Shown here: positions 60,224-64,000 of the stretch, piece after piece | Layout of the letters: each line of letters starts with the position of its first letter | Numbering within the stretch: position 1 is the first letter of the stretch | Program-made: the position numbers and the translations under genes | Origin: Mycolicibacterium sp. HK-90 | Lineage (GTDB): Bacteria > Actinomycetota > Actinomycetes > Mycobacteriales > Mycobacteriaceae | DNA length: 64,000 nucleotides | Direction of reading: 5' to 3' | NCBI RefSeq assembly: GCF_030486405.1 | Contig: NZ_CP129613.1 | Location: 3,286,001 to 3,350,000, forward strand | The notes under the pieces: model-generated | The model's input: the letters and a program-made list of their open reading frames with translations, nothing else | The model's database searches: none | Told to the model about the DNA's origin: nothing

Positions 60224-60906
60224 TGGACGGCGCCGTCGGCAGACCTCCCGCAGCTCTGGCGCCGGCCCGCCGGGCACTCTTGCAGCGGCGGATCCGATGG
60301 TTCGTCGGTGCCACCATCGCCTACAACATCGTCGAGGCGATCATCGCAATCAGCGAAGGCACCCGGGTGTCCTCCACGGCTCTGGTCGGCTTCGGGTTGG
60401 ACTCGGTGATCGAGGTGTCCTCCGCCGCCGCGGTCGCCTGGCAGTTCTCCGGCCCCGACCCGGAGGCCAGGGAGAAGATCGCCCTGCGGATCATTGCGGT
60501 GTCGTTCTTCGCGCTCGCCGGTTACGTCACCATCGAATCGATCCGCTCACTGACCGGGGCTGCCGAGGCTCGTCACTCGTCGGTCGGCATCGCATTGACG
60601 GCGGCCAGCCTGGTCATCATGCCCGTACTGTCCTGGGCCCAGCGTCGCGCCGGGCGCGAACTCGGCTCCCGCTCGGCAGTGGCGGACTCCAAGCAAACAC
60701 TGTTGTGCACCTACCTGTCCGGGGTGGTGCTCGCGGGCCTCGTGCTCAACGCCGCCTTCGGCTGGGGCTGGGCCGATCCGATCGCCGCACTCGTCCTCGC
60801 CGGCGTGGCGGTCAACGAAGGGCGCGAAGCGTGGCGCGGCGAAACCTGTTGCAATACCGCCCGTCTCGATACCGACGAGTGCGCTGATGGTTGCCCCGAT
60901 CGATGA
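60223..60906 (+). CDS. CDF-type cation exporter
   Basis: 227 residues, about 5-6 TM helices: FVGATIAYNIVEAIIAISEGTRVSSTALVGFGLDSVIEVSSAAAVAWQF (with the D in GFGLDS as metal site), LRIIAVSFFALAGYVTIES and a Cys-rich tail (GETCCNTARLDTDECADGC). TGATG overlap with the regulator: one operon. Likely exports Cd, Zn or Pb under control of the CmtR-like sensor. Confidence 0.88.
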   Translation: MDGAVGRPPAALAPARRALLQRRIRWFVGATIAYNIVEAIIAISEGTRVSSTALVGFGLDSVIEVSSAAAVAWQFSGPDPEAREKIALRIIAVSFFALAGYVTIESIRSLTGAAEARHSSVGIALTAASLVIMPVLSWAQRRAGRELGSRSAVADSKQTLLCTYLSGVVLAGLVLNAAFGWGWADPIAALVLAGVAVNEGREAWRGETCCNTARLDTDECADGCPDR

Positions 60907-60923
60907 GGTGATGAGGCCGCTCG

Positions 60924-62378
60924 TCAGGCCTGCTGCGTCCCGAGGGTGACGTCGAGGGTGTGCGACGAGCCCGACGGATCCTCGTAGGTCAACGTGACGG
61001 TGTCTCCCGGCGCCTTGGACCGCACGGCCGCGACCAGGGCGTCGGGACCGTCGATCACCTGGTTGTCGAGCTTGGTGATCACGGCGCCCTCTGGCAGGCC
61101 GGCGGCGGCGGCCGCGCCACCGTCGACGACTCCTGCGACCGCTGCACCGTGGCTGTCATCCCCGGCGAGCTGGACACCGAGCGACGCATGCCGGACGGTG
61201 CCGGTCGAAACCAGTTCGTCGGCAATCCGTTTGGCCTGGTCCACCGGAATGGCGAAACCCAGGCCGATGGATCCGGCGGGTCCGCCTTGCGAACCCTGGC
61301 CACCGCCCAACGAGGCGATCGCCGAGTTCACCCCGATGAGGTCACCGTTCATGTCCACCAGTGCACCGCCGGAGTTGCCCGGATTGATCGCCGCGTCGGT
61401 CTGGATCGCATTCATCACCGACTGCTGGCCGGTCTGGGCGTCGCCGGTGGCGACCGGGCGATCCAGCGCGCTGATGATGCCGGTCGTCACGGTGCCCTGC
61501 AGCCCGAGCGGCGAGCCGATCGCGACGACGTTCTGCCCCACCTTCAGGTCTTTCGACGAACCGAGCGTGATCGGGGTGAGCCCCGAGACGTTCTGAGCCT
61601 TCACGACGGCAAGATCGTCGGCGGGGTCGGTGCCGATGACGGTGAACGGCGCCGTGGTGCCGTCGGACATGGTCACGGTCGCCCGCACGGCGCCGCCCGT
61701 CCGGCCCGACGGACTGCTCGACGGACCGTCGGGCGAGTACTGATCCTCGCCGGGGAACAATCCGCGCGGCAGACCGGGGAACCGGCGGTCGGGTGCAGCC
61801 TCGGCAGACAGCGGCCCTCGGTCGGCCGAGCTGCTGGCAGCGTCGGCGACGACATGGTTGTTGGTGAGGATCAGGCCGTCCTCGCTGAGGACGATGCCCG
61901 ACCCCTCCGCGCGCCCCTGCCCGGTCTCGACCTGAAGCTTCACCACGCTGGGCAACACCTTGGCCGACACCTGCTCGACCGACCCGGCCGGAGCACTGTT
62001 TCTCGGCTGGCTGGGAACAGAACCCATTGTCGGCGAAGGCTTTCCGGCCGGTGCGCTGGCCGGAGCCTGGGCGGCGGGCGTGGATTGGCCGGAGTTGTCC
62101 ACCAGCGCGACCGCCGTTGCGGCACCGGTCGCCATCGCCACCACTGCCGTGCCGGCAACCAGCACGCCGACACGGGACTTCTTCTTCGGCTGCGCATTCT
62201 GCTCGGCCACCTGCGGCTCCAAGGTCTGGGTCATCTCAGGATGCAAGCCGTAGGGAGGGGACGGCTGCCGGTATCCGGACCGACTCCACGGACTCGGATT
62301 CTGCTGTTCCGTGGCCCGATTCACATCCCTGCCCCAGTTGTTGCTATCTTGCGACGACTGCCCCGACCACTGATTCAC
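60924..62378 (-). CDS. pepD: PepD/HtrA-like PDZ serine protease
   Basis: 484 residues. Cytoplasmic Pro/Gln-rich region, TM helix VGVLVAGTAVVAMATGAATAVALV (about 75-98), Ser/Pro-rich linker, trypsin fold with triad His in LILTNNHVVADA, Asp in DPADDLAVVK and Ser in DAAINPGNSGGALVDM, then a C-terminal PDZ domain (ASLGVQLAGDDSHGAAVAGVVDGGAAAAAGLPEGAVITKLDNQVIDG). Closely matches M. tuberculosis PepD (Rv0983), a stress-induced envelope protease. The mprAB genes that usually adjoin it are not here. Confidence 0.92.
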   Translation of the reverse strand: MNQWSGQSSQDSNNWGRDVNRATEQQNPSPWSRSGYRQPSPPYGLHPEMTQTLEPQVAEQNAQPKKKSRVGVLVAGTAVVAMATGAATAVALVDNSGQSTPAAQAPASAPAGKPSPTMGSVPSQPRNSAPAGSVEQVSAKVLPSVVKLQVETGQGRAEGSGIVLSEDGLILTNNHVVADAASSSADRGPLSAEAAPDRRFPGLPRGLFPGEDQYSPDGPSSSPSGRTGGAVRATVTMSDGTTAPFTVIGTDPADDLAVVKAQNVSGLTPITLGSSKDLKVGQNVVAIGSPLGLQGTVTTGIISALDRPVATGDAQTGQQSVMNAIQTDAAINPGNSGGALVDMNGDLIGVNSAIASLGGGQGSQGGPAGSIGLGFAIPVDQAKRIADELVSTGTVRHASLGVQLAGDDSHGAAVAGVVDGGAAAAAGLPEGAVITKLDNQVIDGPDALVAAVRSKAPGDTVTLTYEDPSGSSHTLDVTLGTQQA

Positions 62379-62622
62379 TGCGCATGCCTCTTTCGTTGCG
62401 ACACCGAGATATATGCGCCGCGTCGGCGCTCACCTAGATATTGCAGCCACCTACTGAGGGTTTGCTGAGAATGAGTTCTGCGCTGGCCAAGACTTTTTCA
62501 CCGCGACGAGAACGTCGCCAGCCGAGCCGTAGCCAACACCTGTTCGGCGTCGAATTGCTCGAACGTCCCCCCATGTGCGTCAGAGAGTACGGACGTCAGG
62601 CGTCGGCGGCTCGAAATGTGTT

Positions 62623-63432
<810 letters not shown>

Positions 63433-64000
63433 TTACAGAACGCTACTCAGGGCGGCAGGCCGCAGCCGGGCGATGATTCCGTCGAGATCGCGAAGGAACA
63501 TCTCCGGCCGGAAGATGTGGCCGCCCGGGACCTCATGAGCTTCGTGCGGTATCCCGGCCTGACGGAGCCGGTCACGGAACTCCCGCTGGCCGGCCAGCAC
63601 CTGGGTCTCGTTGACGCTGTCGAACCAGTTGAGTGGATCCGGACTGGTGCCGGCGACCAGGAAGATCCGCTTGTTGCGGTAGCTCTCGATCCGCTCGACC
63701 GGGTTGTCCGCGCTGACCCTGGCCTGATCCCAGAACGGAGCGCCGTAGACCGTGCCACCACCCAGGTCCAGAACCGCCGAGGTGATATTCGCCCAGTGCA
63801 CCACCAGGCCGAAGTCACGACGCAGGCTGGCCGGGCCGGAATGGGCGCTTACCGAGGCGAAGTGGCCGTAGTACTTGGCGGCGTACTTCAGCGCGCCGAA
63901 ACCTCCCATCGAGAACCCACCGACCCCGCGGCCGTCGTATTCGGCATAGGTGCGGAAGTTCGCCTCGATCCAGGGCAGCAGCTGTGCGATGTGGAACGTC
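63433..64000 (-). CDS. Ag85/esterase-D-type esterase, start outside window
   Basis: The frame continues past base 64000. Visible part: LLPWIEANFRTYAEYDGRGVGGFSMGGFGALKYAAKYYGHFASVSAHSGP, with the nucleophile Ser in GFSMGG, later LNWFDSVNETQVLAGQREFRDRL (acid region) and His in VPGGHIF. This is the putative-esterase/mycolyltransferase fold (antigen 85 or esterase D group). The usual Ag85 signals lie upstream and cannot be seen, so secretion is not proved. Confidence 0.85.
   Translation of the reverse strand, partial: TFHIAQLLPWIEANFRTYAEYDGRGVGGFSMGGFGALKYAAKYYGHFASVSAHSGPASLRRDFGLVVHWANITSAVLDLGGGTVYGAPFWDQARVSADNPVERIESYRNKRIFLVAGTSPDPLNWFDSVNETQVLAGQREFRDRLRQAGIPHEAHEVPGGHIFRPEMFLRDLDGIIARLRPAALSSVL

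Overview
The window is high-GC actinobacterial DNA that reads as the chromosome of a non-tuberculous, fast-growing type Mycobacterium (Mycolicibacterium). Supporting this are an MPT63-type secreted antigen, a PepD-type PDZ serine protease, an Rpf-domain resuscitation factor, a CmtR-like metal sensor, a stand-alone CBM2 protein like Rv1987, an F420/LLM oxidoreductase, mycothiol-dependent maleylpyruvate-isomerase-fold proteins and DUF2510/DUF5994/DUF1942 proteins. No rRNA, tRNA or CRISPR array was seen.

Most striking region: bases 4955-17412 form a complete 12,458-bp Tn7-like transposon. It has TGT...ACA ends that share 12 identical terminal bases. It is flanked by a perfect 5-bp target duplication (GTCGA at 4950-4954 and 17413-17417). 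Each end carries three copies of an 18-bp repeat with consensus CCCCAGATTCAGTGAGAA, the expected transposase-binding sites. Its right third encodes a minus-strand operon tnsA-tniA(tnsB)-tniB(tnsC)-tniQ. Its left two thirds are cargo that looks like a stress or membrane-adaptation island: a fatty-acid desaturase, a TetR regulator, small membrane proteins, a CsbD protein, a GCS2-type carboxylate-amine ligase, and a family of duplicated DUF5994 and small-membrane genes, some already broken.

Left of the element (1-4.9 kb) are the end of a VgrG/gpV-like spike gene (edge-truncated), a lipoprotein built of 9-residue proline repeats, a divergent SRPBCC/MerR pair around a 20-bp palindrome, and an M28/PA-domain peptidase whose original 5' end (apparently a signal peptide) seems lost next to a degenerate second copy of the repeat-lipoprotein gene.

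Right of the element: 17.5-23.6 kb holds assorted chromosomal genes (YaeQ, TetR with an alpha/beta hydrolase, an orphan ParA, an internally deleted MarR next to an FAD monooxygenase). 23.6-30.5 kb is an allantoin/ureide catabolism locus (allantoinase, NCS1 permease, hydantoin/allantoin racemase-like protein, ureidoglycine aminohydrolase, a DUF6986 citrate-lyase-like aldolase and an IclR regulator). Its two divergent promoters share a 15-bp palindrome family TTCCAyAnnGyGGAA, making an IclR/AllR-type regulon likely. 30.5-52.5 kb is mixed: divergent regulator/enzyme pairs with clear operators, a GMC oxidoreductase, several secreted proteins, a beta-lactamase-fold hydrolase, an ArsR-SRPBCC pair and GNATs. 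52.6-59.8 kb is a B12-dependent diol/glycerol-dehydratase locus (fused large+medium subunit, small subunit, reactivase; divergent APC permease; PucR regulator). 59.9-64 kb holds a CmtR-like sensor with a CDF exporter, PepD, an Rpf protein and an edge-truncated Ag85/esterase-D-type esterase.
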